NCBI GenBank assembly: GCA_965232285.1
Contig: CBDDPL010000004.1
Coordinates: 4,340,001-4,404,000, forward strand
Reading direction: 5' to 3'
DNA from: Denitrobaculum sp965232285
Lineage (GTDB): Bacteria > Pseudomonadota > Alphaproteobacteria > Kiloniellales > Kiloniellaceae
DNA length: 64,000 nucleotides
The translations under genes and the position numbers were made by a program. Shown one piece after another: positions 1 through 7,890 of this stretch (positions within the stretch are counted from its first letter, which is position 1; every line of letters starts with the position of its first letter). The notes under the pieces were generated by a model that was not told where the DNA came from, did no database searches, and worked only from the letters and a program-made list of their open reading frames with translations.

Positions 1-571
1 CCTGCGGTGTTTCTTTATAGACCGCGTCGACATCATCGCGCGGCGAGCGGTTGTGATAGGCGATCGACATATCGAAGGCCCGCATGCGCTTCGCCAGGGC
101 CGCGCCAATCCGGCCCATGCCCAGCACACCCAGCCGTTTGCCGCTGACCCGGGTGGTCAGGTCCAGGGGGCCTTCCAGCCAGGCGCCCGACCGCACATGC
201 GCATCGCCCTGCGGAATCCGCCGGGCCGCGGCCAGGATCAGCGAGACCCCCATATCGGCAACATCATCGGTCAGCACGTCGGGGGTATTGGCCACCTTGA
301 CCGAAGCGGACTTCGCATAGTCGAGATCGATAGCGTCGACGCCAACACCGAAACAGGAGATCACCTCCAGTTTGGGCAGTTGCTTCATCAGCGCCGCATC
401 CGCACCCAGATCGCCGCGAGTGGCAATCGCACGGATCCCATCGGCATGGGCCGCGATCAAGGCGGCCTGATCCTCGGCCTCCCAAAGCCTGTGCAGGGTG
501 AACCTCTCCTCCAGCGCATCCATATCCCACTGTGGATAGGCGCCCATTACAAGAACCTGCGGCTTCGACAT
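1..571 (-). CDS. D-2-hydroxyacid dehydrogenase, partial (3' end outside window)
   Basis: The frame opens at an ATG whose complement is 569-571 and runs off the left edge after about 190 codons. The translation begins MSKPQVLVMG and has the D-isomer 2-hydroxyacid dehydrogenase layout: a catalytic-domain segment with CFGVGVDAID, then the Rossmann motif LGMGRIG with the downstream HNRS typical of NADP-preferring members. The family reduces 2-keto acids such as glyoxylate, hydroxypyruvate or 2-ketogluconate. It is divergent from gluconate 5-dehydrogenase and gluconokinase and shares their LacI-type operators, so a 2-keto-gluconate or related keto-acid reductase role is inferred. The catalytic His/Glu part lies outside the window, so the substrate cannot be judged. 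Confidence 0.88.
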   Translation of the reverse strand, partial: MSKPQVLVMGAYPQWDMDALEERFTLHRLWEAEDQAALIAAHADGIRAIATRGDLGADAALMKQLPKLEVISCFGVGVDAIDLDYAKSASVKVANTPDVLTDDVADMGVSLILAAARRIPQGDAHVRSGAWLEGPLDLTTRVSGKRLGVLGMGRIGAALAKRMRAFDMSIAYHNRSPRDDVDAVYKETPQ

Positions 572-622
572 AAAAACGCTCCAGCTAACGGAAGCGGCAG
601 GCTATGCCCGCCGCAAACAGAA

Positions 623-634
623 GTTATCGATAAC
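623..634. promoter_or_regulatory. LacI-family operator copy 1
   Basis: GTTATCGATAAC is a perfect 12-bp palindrome with a central CG, close to the known GntR/IdnR gluconate operator consensus (TGTTACCSGTAACA). It lies 52 bp upstream of the dehydrogenase start on the minus strand and is repeated 125 bp away, on the side of the divergent operon. The repressor gene is not in the window. Confidence 0.75.
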
Positions 635-731
635 ATTGTAGAGCAATCAGCTTCTTTGGCAAGTCACCTCAGCCGGTCGCAAGCACGCCAGACCTCACCA
701 AGCCTTGAGGCAATTGTTAGCACGCAAGTGC

Positions 732-759
732 TTGACAGCGAGCGACTGTTATCGATAAC
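732..759 (+). promoter_or_regulatory. Predicted sigma70 promoter of the gluconate operon
   Basis: A consensus -35 TTGACA (732-737) is followed after 16 bp by GATAAC (754-759), a 4/6 match to the -10. The operator at 748-759 overlaps the -10. Inferred from sequence only; the transcript would have a leader of roughly 105 nt before the ATG at 872. Confidence 0.5.
748..759. promoter_or_regulatory. LacI-family operator copy 2
   Basis: Second copy of GTTATCGATAAC; here the flanking T and A extend the palindrome to 14 bp (747-760). It covers the proposed -10 of the rightward promoter, so bound repressor should block RNA polymerase. The centre-to-centre distance to copy 1 is 125 bp, close to 12 helical turns, which would allow repressor looping. 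Confidence 0.78.
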
Positions 760-871
760 ATAATTCTCGAATTTTGACGCTAATCCGCTGAAGAAGCAGC
801 CTTTCGAGCCGTGAGTTCTCTCTCGGCGAGAGCGCGCATTCCGAAACAGCAACGATGGACCTGGAGCACCG

Positions 872-1639
872 ATGACCGCAGCCCTGTTCGACCTTTCCGA
901 GCGCATCGCGCTGATCACCGGTTCGAGCCAGGGCATTGGCTACACCCTTTCGCGCGGCCTGGCCGCGGCGGGCGCGACAGTGGTGCTCAACGCACGCAGT
1001 CAGGATAAGCTGGAAGCGGCGGCGGAATGCCTGCGGGCCGAGGGTGCCAAGGTGCATACGGCGGGTTTCGACGTCACGGATCAGGCAGCGGTCACCGCGG
1101 GCATCGAGGAAATCGAGTCTTCTGTCGGCGCCATCGACATCCTGGTAAACAATGCGGGCATTCAGCGCCGGATGCCTCTGGAAGACTTCCCGGCCGAGAC
1201 CTGGGACGAACTGATGCGCACCAACCTGGACAGCATCTTCTTCGTCGGTCAGGCCGTCGCGCGCCGCATGATCCCGCGCGAGCGCGGCAAGATCATCAAT
1301 ATCTGCTCGGTGCAGAGCGAACTGGGCCGTCCCTCCATCGCCCCCTACACGGCCTCGAAGGGCGCGGTCAAGATGCTGACCAAGGGCATGGCGATCGATT
1401 GGGGCAAACACAACATCCAGGTCAACGGCCTGGGCCCCGGCTACTTCAAGACCGAACTGACCGAAGCCCTGGTGAAGGACGAAGCCTTCACGGCCTGGCT
1501 GGTCGGACGCACCCCCTCCGGCCGCTGGGGCGACGTCGAGGAACTGATCGGCGCCGCGGTCTTCCTGGCCTCTCCGGCCTCCAGCTTTGTCAACGGACAC
1601 ATTCTCTATGTCGACGGCGGCGTCACAGCCACGCTCTGA
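872..1639 (+). CDS. idnO: Gluconate 5-dehydrogenase-like SDR
   Basis: A 255-residue classical short-chain dehydrogenase. The cofactor loop TGSSQGIGY is near residues 16-24, NNAG near 91, and the catalytic YTASK near 155. The stretches NAGIQRRMPLEDF, IQVNGLGPGYFKTELT and RTPSGRWGDVEEL are characteristic of the IdnO/Ga5DH subgroup, which interconverts D-gluconate and 5-keto-D-gluconate in the cytoplasm. The start ATG follows a GGAG-containing stretch (853-856). The 3' end overlaps the gluconokinase start, so the two are translationally coupled. First gene of the operon behind the LacI-type operator. Substrate assignment rests on subgroup motifs plus the kinase next door. Confidence 0.87.
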   Translation: MTAALFDLSERIALITGSSQGIGYTLSRGLAAAGATVVLNARSQDKLEAAAECLRAEGAKVHTAGFDVTDQAAVTAGIEEIESSVGAIDILVNNAGIQRRMPLEDFPAETWDELMRTNLDSIFFVGQAVARRMIPRERGKIINICSVQSELGRPSIAPYTASKGAVKMLTKGMAIDWGKHNIQVNGLGPGYFKTELTEALVKDEAFTAWLVGRTPSGRWGDVEELIGAAVFLASPASSFVNGHILYVDGGVTATL

Positions 1640-2189
1640 AGCGCAGCCCCCGCTCGGCATCGTCATTATGGGCGTGTCGGGCTGTGGCAAGACGACCATT
1701 GCCCGGTCGCTTGCCCGGTCTCTGCGCGTCAAGTTCCTGGATGCGGACAAGTATCACACGCCCGCCAACATCGCGAAAATGAGCAGCGGCACGCCGCTGA
1801 CCGATGCCGACCGGGAGCCCTGGCTGGACGATGTTGGCGCACGCATTGGCGAAGCGGCGCGGGAGCGTGGCCTGGTGGTTGCGGGCTGCTCAGCGCTGAA
1901 ACGGACCTACCGGGAACGTCTGAAACACGCCTCTGATCTGGACCTTCTCTTCATTCTGCTCGAGGGATCGCGCGAGCTTCTGGAGCGCCGGGTCAACAAG
2001 CGGACCAGCCATTTCATGCCCCCAGCGCTGCTGGACAGCCAACTGGCGACTCTGGAACGGCCGGGCGGCGACGAGCGCGCCTTTTCGGTGAACATTTCGC
2101 AGTCGATCAAGAAGATGGTGGCGGAGATTCTGCAATCGCCCGAACTGCAATCGGCGCGTCCACCCGAGGCGGATACGACGGACGGCTGA
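1608..2189 (+). CDS. gntK: Gluconokinase
   Basis: A GntK/IdnK-type shikimate-kinase-fold P-loop kinase that phosphorylates D-gluconate to 6-phosphogluconate with ATP, feeding the Entner-Doudoroff or pentose phosphate route. Walker A is GVSGCGKT; family-typical LDADKYHTPANIAKMSSGTPL, GCSALKRTYRERL (both split here from a longer conserved stretch) and HFMPPALLDSQLATLE follow. The ATG at 1608 gives a 193-residue protein; another in-frame ATG at 1587 adds seven residues. Either start lies inside the 3' end of the upstream dehydrogenase, and neither has a strong Shine-Dalgarno site, so coupled translation is likely. An 87-nt gap separates it from the ABC ATPase. Confidence 0.9.
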   Translation: MSTAASQPRSEAQPPLGIVIMGVSGCGKTTIARSLARSLRVKFLDADKYHTPANIAKMSSGTPLTDADREPWLDDVGARIGEAARERGLVVAGCSALKRTYRERLKHASDLDLLFILLEGSRELLERRVNKRTSHFMPPALLDSQLATLERPGGDERAFSVNISQSIKKMVAEILQSPELQSARPPEADTTDG

Positions 2190-2276
2190 CGAACGCAAAG
2201 TGACGGCAGCGCGCGCCAAAGACGCCTGCCGGACAACGACAAACCGCAAGCAAAAGCGGATCGCAGGGAGAGAAAG

Positions 2277-3800
2277 ATGCCGGCAGATGCACCGCTTCTG
2301 CGCTTTGACAGCATCACCAAACGCTTCGGCGGAACGCTCGCGCTCGACTCCGTCTCCCTGGACATCGGTGTCGGCGAGATCGTTGCCCTGCTGGGCGAAA
2401 ACGGCGCCGGCAAGTCCACGCTGATCAAGACCCTGGCCGGCATTCACACGGCAGACGGCGGCCGTATCCTGGTGCGCGGCGAAGCCTACCAGCACCGTCC
2501 TTCGCGATACGGTGAGCGCCAGACCGTGGCCTTCATCCATCAGGACCTCGGCCTCATCGAATGGATGACGGTGGCGGAGAACATCGCCCTCGCCCAGGGC
2601 TTCCCGAAGGGCGGTGGGCTGATCCGGTGGTCCGAAACCGAAGATCTGGCCACACGCGCCATTCAGGCCATGGGCTGCGACATCGACCCGACCCAGCGTG
2701 TGCAGGAACTCTCCCGGATCGAAAAATCCCTGGTTGCCATCGCCCGCGCTCTGGCCGTGGAATGCGATCTGCTGGTTCTGGACGAACCGACCGCCAGCCT
2801 GCCCGCTGACGAAGTGGAACGGCTTTTTACGGCCCTGCGCCCCTTACGCGAAAGGGGCGTCGGGATCATCTATGTCTCCCACCGGCTCGACGAGATCTTC
2901 CAGATCGCCGACCGGGTCGCAGTGCTGCGCGACGGTCGTCTGGTCGGCGAGCGCGCCATCGCCGAGACCAACCCGCGGGACCTGGTCGAACTGATCGTCG
3001 GGCGGCCGAACGACGAGATGTTTCACAAGGCCGACACGCGCCCGGGGGATATGGTGCTCGAGGTCCGCGATTTCGTGACCGAGACCGCGGGGCCTGTCCA
3101 CTTCGATGTCTTCAAAGGAGAGATCCTCGGACTGGTCGGCCTGCGTGGCGCAGGCCAGGAATCGGTAGGGCGCGCCCTCTTCGGCTGCGAAGCCCATAGC
3201 GGGTTCGTGCGCCTGGACGGCGTCGCACCGGACCTCTCCTCGCCCCGCGCCGCGCTGGACAGTGCCATCGGACTGGTGGCCCGCGATCGGACCGAGGAGT
3301 CGGTCGCGCTTTCCCTCAGTGTGCGCGAGAACACTTTCCTCAATCCCGGTTCGGTCGGCCGAGGACTCTTGTCCTTCACCTCGAGCAGCGGAGAGGCGCG
3401 GCGCGCGCAGGAGATCGGCAAGGCCGTCGGTCTGCGGCCCAACGATCCCGAACTGCCGGTTGAGGCACTCTCAGGCGGCAATCAGCAGAAAGTGGTGGTC
3501 GGCCGCTGGCTGGCCACCGACCGAAAGCTCCTGATCGCCGAAGACCCCACCGCCGGAGTCGATGTCGGCGCCAAGGCGGAGATCTATCGCCTCATGAACC
3601 AGGCGCTCGCCGGCGGTACGGCACTGGTCATCATCTCCACCGACTTCGAAGAGGTCGCCAACATCTGCCACCGCGCCATCGTCTTCAGCCGCGGCAAAGT
3701 GGTTGAGAGCCTGGAGGGCGAAGCGCTCACCATCGCCGCGTTGATCCACGCCGCTTCCGCCGCCGAGGCACCCCCAGAACCAACAGCAGCAGCCGTCTAA
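2277..3800 (+). CDS. Sugar ABC transporter ATP-binding protein (RbsA/XylG-like)
   Basis: A 507-residue tandem ATPase of the carbohydrate uptake 2 type that energises import through the permease encoded next. The first domain has a full Walker A (GENGAGKST, residues 40-48), a weakened signature (ELSRIEKS) and Walker B with LLVLDEPTASL. The second domain has the degenerate Walker A usual for RbsA homologues (GLRGAGQES) and a clear signature LSGGNQQK near residue 398. An AGGGAG ribosome site stands just upstream of the ATG. It lies in the gluconate operon, so a sugar acid or related sugar is the likely substrate, which is inference. Confidence 0.92.
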   Translation: MPADAPLLRFDSITKRFGGTLALDSVSLDIGVGEIVALLGENGAGKSTLIKTLAGIHTADGGRILVRGEAYQHRPSRYGERQTVAFIHQDLGLIEWMTVAENIALAQGFPKGGGLIRWSETEDLATRAIQAMGCDIDPTQRVQELSRIEKSLVAIARALAVECDLLVLDEPTASLPADEVERLFTALRPLRERGVGIIYVSHRLDEIFQIADRVAVLRDGRLVGERAIAETNPRDLVELIVGRPNDEMFHKADTRPGDMVLEVRDFVTETAGPVHFDVFKGEILGLVGLRGAGQESVGRALFGCEAHSGFVRLDGVAPDLSSPRAALDSAIGLVARDRTEESVALSLSVRENTFLNPGSVGRGLLSFTSSSGEARRAQEIGKAVGLRPNDPELPVEALSGGNQQKVVVGRWLATDRKLLIAEDPTAGVDVGAKAEIYRLMNQALAGGTALVIISTDFEEVANICHRAIVFSRGKVVESLEGEALTIAALIHAASAAEAPPEPTAAAV

Positions 3801-3815
3801 CGGACAGACAAGATT

Positions 3816-4904
3816 ATGCAATCCATCGAATCCAACGCACTCGAACCCACTCGGCACGAACTGCGCTCCGCCACTACCGGCGAGAAGCTGCTGCGCTTCC
3901 TGCCGGTCTACGGTCTGGTCCTGCTCACCGTCTTCCTGATCCTGCTGTTTTCGATCCTGTTGCCGGATACCTTCCCGACTCTGCTGAACCTGCGCTCGAT
4001 CCTGAGCGATAAGGCGATCATCGCGCTGCTCTCGCTGGCCGCCATGATCCCCATGGTCACCGGCAAGATCGACCTGACCGTCGGCTACGGCATCGTGATC
4101 TGGCACATCCTCGCGATCAGCCTACAGACCTGGGGCGGACTGCCCTGGCCGCTCGCGGTCCTGATCGTGCTGCTGCTTGGCGCTTTCGTCGGTTTCTGCA
4201 ACGGTATGCTGGTAGAGGTCGCGAAGATCGACAGCTTCATCGCGACCCTGGGCACAGGCACGGTGCTCTATGCGCTTGCGCTCTGGCACACCGGCGGGCG
4301 GCAGGTGGTGGGCATCCTGCCCGACGGCTTCTATGCCATCAACGGCACCATGGTTTTCGGCCTGCCGATCACCGCCTTCTACGTCCTCGCCATTGCGCTC
4401 GCGCTCTGGCTGATTTTCGAGTACCTGCCGATCGGCCGTTACATGTATGCCATCGGCGCCAATCCCAAGGCCGCCTCACTGAACGGCATCCCGGTCCAGC
4501 GCTACACCATGGCCGCCTTCATCTCTTCGGGCACACTGACGGCGCTGGCGGGCGTGATCCTGGCCTCGAAGCTGCGCATCGGTCAGGCCAGCGTCGGCCT
4601 CGAGTTCCTGCTGCCGGCACTGGTCGGCGCCTTCCTGGGCTCCACCACCATCAAACCGGGACGGGTCAATGTCTGGGGCACCATGATCGGCGTGGCCATC
4701 CTGGCTGTGGGCATCTCCGGCATTCAGCAGTTCGGCGGCTCCTTCTGGGTCGAGCCCATGTTCAACGGCGTGACCCTGCTGGTCGCCATCGGCATCGCCG
4801 GCTACGCCCAGCGCAAACGCAGCGCCGCCCGCAAGCTGGCACCCGCCCCCAAGCCAGATTCAACATCCTCAGAACAAACAAACCCTAGGGAGGAAAGAGC
4901 ATGA
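3816..4904 (+). CDS. Sugar ABC transporter permease (RbsC-like)
   Basis: A 362-residue hydrophobic inner-membrane protein of the BPD_transp_2 family. It has multiple membrane segments, the family stretch MVTGKIDLTVG near residue 85 and a cytoplasmic-loop motif (IGANPKAASLNGIPVQ) that docks on the ATPase. It follows the ATPase by 15 nt and its stop overlaps the start of the binding-protein gene in an ATGA, so the transporter genes are co-translated. The C-terminal tail is short, polar and Lys/Arg-rich. Confidence 0.92.
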   Translation: MQSIESNALEPTRHELRSATTGEKLLRFLPVYGLVLLTVFLILLFSILLPDTFPTLLNLRSILSDKAIIALLSLAAMIPMVTGKIDLTVGYGIVIWHILAISLQTWGGLPWPLAVLIVLLLGAFVGFCNGMLVEVAKIDSFIATLGTGTVLYALALWHTGGRQVVGILPDGFYAINGTMVFGLPITAFYVLAIALALWLIFEYLPIGRYMYAIGANPKAASLNGIPVQRYTMAAFISSGTLTALAGVILASKLRIGQASVGLEFLLPALVGAFLGSTTIKPGRVNVWGTMIGVAILAVGISGIQQFGGSFWVEPMFNGVTLLVAIGIAGYAQRKRSAARKLAPAPKPDSTSSEQTNPREERA

Positions 4905-6004
4905 AACCCATTGCATTGACCTTGTCCGCCGCGATGATTGCGGCCCTCGCGGCACAGGCGCCGAACGTCCTGGCTCAGGACAAGATGGCCGAGGCCGACA
5001 AGGTGGTTCAAAAGTACGCCAGTCGCCAGGACACCTGGGACGGCCCCACCACGGGCCCCAAGGCCGCCGAAGGCAAGACCATCGTCGTGCTCGCGGCCGA
5101 TCTGAAGAACGGCGGCGTCCTGGGCGTGACCACCGGGATCGAGGAAGCCGCCGCCGCCATCGGCTGGGAAGTGCGCGTGATCGACGGCGCCGGCTCGGTT
5201 TCCGGCCGCCAGGCCGCCTTCAGCCAGGCGCTGGCCCTCAAGCCCGACGGCATCGTGATCAACGGTGCAGACATCCTGGAGCAGAAAGCTGGGGTCGAAC
5301 AGGCTCAGGAAGCTGACATCAAAATGGTCTCCTGGCATTCCGCGCCGGTGATCGGTCCGGTCGAGGGTACCGGCGTCTTCGCCAACGTCACCACGGACGC
5401 CATGGAGGTCTCCCGCGCTGCCGCCAACTGGGCCTTCAAGGACGCCGGCGGCAAACCGGCCGTGGTGATCTTCACCGACTCCACCTACTCCATCGCCATC
5501 GCCAAGGCCGACCGCATGAAGGAGGTCATCGAAGATCTCGGCGGCACGGTTCTGGAGTATGTCGATACCCCCATCGCCGACACCTCGACCCGCATGCCGC
5601 AGCTCACCACGACCCTGCTGCAGCGCCACGGCAGCAAGTGGACCCACTCGCTGGCCATCAACGACCTTTACTTCGACTTCATGGGCCCCTCGCTGGCAGC
5701 CGCCGGCATCAAGGGCGACGGTGCGCCTGTGAACGTGGCCGCGGGAGACGGTTCAGAATCCGCTTATCAGCGGGTTCGCGCGCAGCAGTATCAGGCCGTT
5801 ACGGTCGCCGAGCCTCTGAACCTGCAGGGCTGGCAGTTGATCGACGAGCTCAACCGCGCTTTCGCCGGCGAAAAGTGGTCCGGTTACGTCTCGCCGCTGC
5901 ACGTGGTGACGCCGGACAACATCGCCTACGACGGCGGACCGGATAACCGCTTCGACCCGGAAAACGGCTATCGCGACGAATACAAGAAGATCTGGGGCAA
6001 ATAA
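4901..6004 (+). CDS. Periplasmic sugar-binding protein of ABC transporter
   Basis: A 367-residue periplasmic-binding-protein-like I (RbsB/XylF type) lipid-free receptor. A Sec signal peptide ends near VLAQ/D (residue 26). The mature protein starts a binding fold with TIVVLAADLKNGGVLGV and later PDGIVINGADI and VIFTDSTYSIAIAKADRM. The start overlaps the permease stop by 4 nt, after an AGGGAGGAAAG ribosome site, a strong site that fits the high receptor:permease ratio usual in such systems. It is the last gene of the operon, followed by a rho-independent terminator. The ligand is unknown; gluconate, a keto-gluconate or another sugar acid is inferred from neighbours. Confidence 0.9.
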   Translation: MKPIALTLSAAMIAALAAQAPNVLAQDKMAEADKVVQKYASRQDTWDGPTTGPKAAEGKTIVVLAADLKNGGVLGVTTGIEEAAAAIGWEVRVIDGAGSVSGRQAAFSQALALKPDGIVINGADILEQKAGVEQAQEADIKMVSWHSAPVIGPVEGTGVFANVTTDAMEVSRAAANWAFKDAGGKPAVVIFTDSTYSIAIAKADRMKEVIEDLGGTVLEYVDTPIADTSTRMPQLTTTLLQRHGSKWTHSLAINDLYFDFMGPSLAAAGIKGDGAPVNVAAGDGSESAYQRVRAQQYQAVTVAEPLNLQGWQLIDELNRAFAGEKWSGYVSPLHVVTPDNIAYDGGPDNRFDPENGYRDEYKKIWGK

Positions 6005-6024
6005 TCTCCCAACTTGCCCTGGAG

Positions 6025-6061
6025 CCGGCGGCAGGGGCGACCCGGCCGCCGGTTCTTTTTT
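6025..6061 (+). terminator. Rho-independent terminator of gluconate/ABC operon
   Basis: CCGGCGGC (6025-6032) pairs perfectly with GCCGCCGG (6045-6052) across a 12-nt loop and is followed by TTCTTTTTT (6053-6061). It starts 20 nt after the binding-protein stop. Confidence 0.88.
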
Positions 6062-6139
6062 GCCAACCACCCTGCAGAACTCTTAATTTGTCTCTCATAT
6101 TTTGCTATTCTTTCTGCATAAATGCAGGGAACTCACGCC

Positions 6140-6970
6140 ATGGACTGGAACGCCCTTCAGCTCGTCCTCGCGATCTCCAGAACCGGATCCCTTTCCGCCG
6201 CAGCCCGCCGGCTGGCCATCGACCAGACCACCGTCTCCCGCCGCCTCAAGGGCATCGAAGCGGATCTCGGCACCGCCCTCTTCAGCCGTATCGAGGGCCG
6301 CCTGGTCCCGACCGAAAGCGGCGAGCGGGTCATCGCCGCTGCAGAGACGATGGAAACAGCCGCGGAAGACCTGAGCGAAAGTCTGGCCGGCGGCCTGCGA
6401 TCCTGCGAAGGCCGAGTGCGCTTGACAGCGGTGCCGCTCCTCATGAACCGGTTGCTGATCCCCCGGCTCGGTGACCTCCTGACGAAGCATCCAAGGCTGG
6501 AGATCGAGACCATCGCCGAGAGCGGCAATCTCAGTCTCAGCCGCCGCGAAACCGATCTCGCCTTGCGTTTCGTGCGGCCGCAGAAAGACGCCGGACTCTG
6601 CCGGAAGCTGGCGGATCTCTCTTACTCCTCGTACCACGCCCAAGCTTCCGATACCCGGCCCCTACCCTGGATCACTTACGAAGAAACGCACGCACATCTT
6701 CCTCAGGCGCGCTGGATCGCGCGACAGGGCACCGACACCGGCACGCTGAGAGTCAACGATGCCGACAGCGCACTCGCAGCCGTCCGGGCGGGGCTCGGGC
6801 AAACACTCTTGCCGGACATCGTCGCAACAAAAGATGCATCCCTTCTCCGCGTAAAGTCCGGTCTGCTTACGCGTGAGATCTGGCTGATGGTTCATCCCGA
6901 GGTGCGGCAGCTTCCTCGCGTTCAGGCGGTCATCGACTGGCTCGACGAGATCTTCGCGGCTAAGACCTGA
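6140..6970 (+). CDS. LysR-family transcriptional regulator
   Basis: A 276-residue LysR-type regulator. The N-terminal winged HTH is clear (FxxAISRTGSLSAAARRLA region, then DQTTVSRRLKGIEADLG), followed by a linker helix and a short effector-binding domain. The ATG at 6140 has AGGGA 9 nt upstream; an in-frame ATG at 6122 lacks a ribosome site and was not chosen. The QTTVSRRL recognition helix is typical of the subgroup that represses or activates nearby oxidoreductase genes. Its 3' end overlaps the 3' end of the convergent iclR-like gene by 11 nt. The target is unknown. Confidence 0.88.
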   Translation: MDWNALQLVLAISRTGSLSAAARRLAIDQTTVSRRLKGIEADLGTALFSRIEGRLVPTESGERVIAAAETMETAAEDLSESLAGGLRSCEGRVRLTAVPLLMNRLLIPRLGDLLTKHPRLEIETIAESGNLSLSRRETDLALRFVRPQKDAGLCRKLADLSYSSYHAQASDTRPLPWITYEETHAHLPQARWIARQGTDTGTLRVNDADSALAAVRAGLGQTLLPDIVATKDASLLRVKSGLLTREIWLMVHPEVRQLPRVQAVIDWLDEIFAAKT

Positions 6971-7772
6971 TCGCCGCCCGCGAGGCTGCTTTCGAAATGG
7001 CCGTCGCCGCCGTTTGCAGGCGTTCGAGATAGCGATCCACCACCTCTTCCTGGCTCATCACGCTGCCGATCCAAACCAGGTTCAAAGCCGCCTGCACCCG
7101 CGTGCCATCAAAGACCGGTACGGCGATCGCACCCAGCTCGGCCCCATGATCGACCATTCGTCCCCAGTAGCCAGGCTCCCGGCGGCCATAGCCCTGTTCG
7201 AAGGTGCGTTCCAACTCTTCGCGGAACGCCTGCCCCGCAACGTAGCGCCGTTCCTGCTGACGGCCGAACTCCACCAGCCACTGCACATGCGCCTCCCGCT
7301 CCGCCGGCTCCAGATAGGCCAGATAGACACGCCCCAGCGCGGAGAAAGCCATGGAGGGCCGGAAGCCGACCACCAGCCGATTGATGGCAAAAGGCGCGCG
7401 GAAGCGGCTGGTCTCAAGGATCTCGACCTGCCCCACGGCCGGTGAAACCGCGATGTCAGAGGGCCAGCCAATGTCCCGCTGCAGTTCCTCGAGAAACGGC
7501 GCGCCAACCTCGCAGAGAATGTGTTCGCGACCGATCCGGTTGCCCAGGTCCTGGACAGCCCGGGCAAGCTGATAGTGACCGTCACTAGGCCGTCGATGCA
7601 CCCATTGCGCCGCGATCGCCGTTCGTAGAATCCGCAGGAGGGTTGCCTTGGCCAAGCCCGAGCGCCGATGCAGTTCATCGAGCGAGAGCGTGGGCTCTGT
7701 CCCCAGGAGTTCCAGGACCTGCAGGCCACGCTCCAGTGCGCGGATACTCTTGACCGATTCGACGCTGTCCAT
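6960..7772 (-). CDS. IclR-family transcriptional regulator
   Basis: A 270-residue IclR-type regulator: N-terminal winged HTH (residues about 10-70, with LDELHRRSGLAKATLLRIL) and a C-terminal GAF-like effector domain carrying AFSALGRVYLAYL and GYGRREPGYWGRM. It is transcribed divergently from the TRAP transporter/sulfatase genes, with a perfect 15-bp palindrome in the 118-bp gap. It therefore probably controls that uptake operon and itself, with the transported compound or a catabolite as effector (inference). Confidence 0.9.
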   Translation of the reverse strand: MDSVESVKSIRALERGLQVLELLGTEPTLSLDELHRRSGLAKATLLRILRTAIAAQWVHRRPSDGHYQLARAVQDLGNRIGREHILCEVGAPFLEELQRDIGWPSDIAVSPAVGQVEILETSRFRAPFAINRLVVGFRPSMAFSALGRVYLAYLEPAEREAHVQWLVEFGRQQERRYVAGQAFREELERTFEQGYGRREPGYWGRMVDHGAELGAIAVPVFDGTRVQAALNLVWIGSVMSQEEVVDRYLERLQTAATAISKAASRAAIRS

Positions 7773-7785
7773 TCTTCCTCACGAG

Positions 7786-7800
7786 TTTCACCTGGTGAAA
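7786..7800. promoter_or_regulatory. Palindromic operator, probably for the IclR regulator
   Basis: TTTCACCTGGTGAAA is a perfect palindrome of 7+1+7 bp, 14 bp upstream of the iclR-like start and 90 bp upstream of the TRAP permease. IclR proteins bind palindromes of this size in divergent promoters. That this is the IclR site is inferred from position. Confidence 0.6.
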
Positions 7801-7890
7801 TAGCATACTGGTGGCGGTCTGACGAGGCGTCGTAGTCTTTCGATAAGAAAGTCTCTGCAGCTTAGACGGGGACGCGGGAGGTAAGAGTCT

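Noticed and set aside
749..1750. Long open frame on the minus strand opposite the gluconate dehydrogenase and kinase
   Set aside because: It is antisense to two clear conserved enzymes and shows no family features; GC-rich third positions keep the opposite frame open. Other long antisense frames, for example at 9801-10856 and 10790-11782, were rejected for the same reason.
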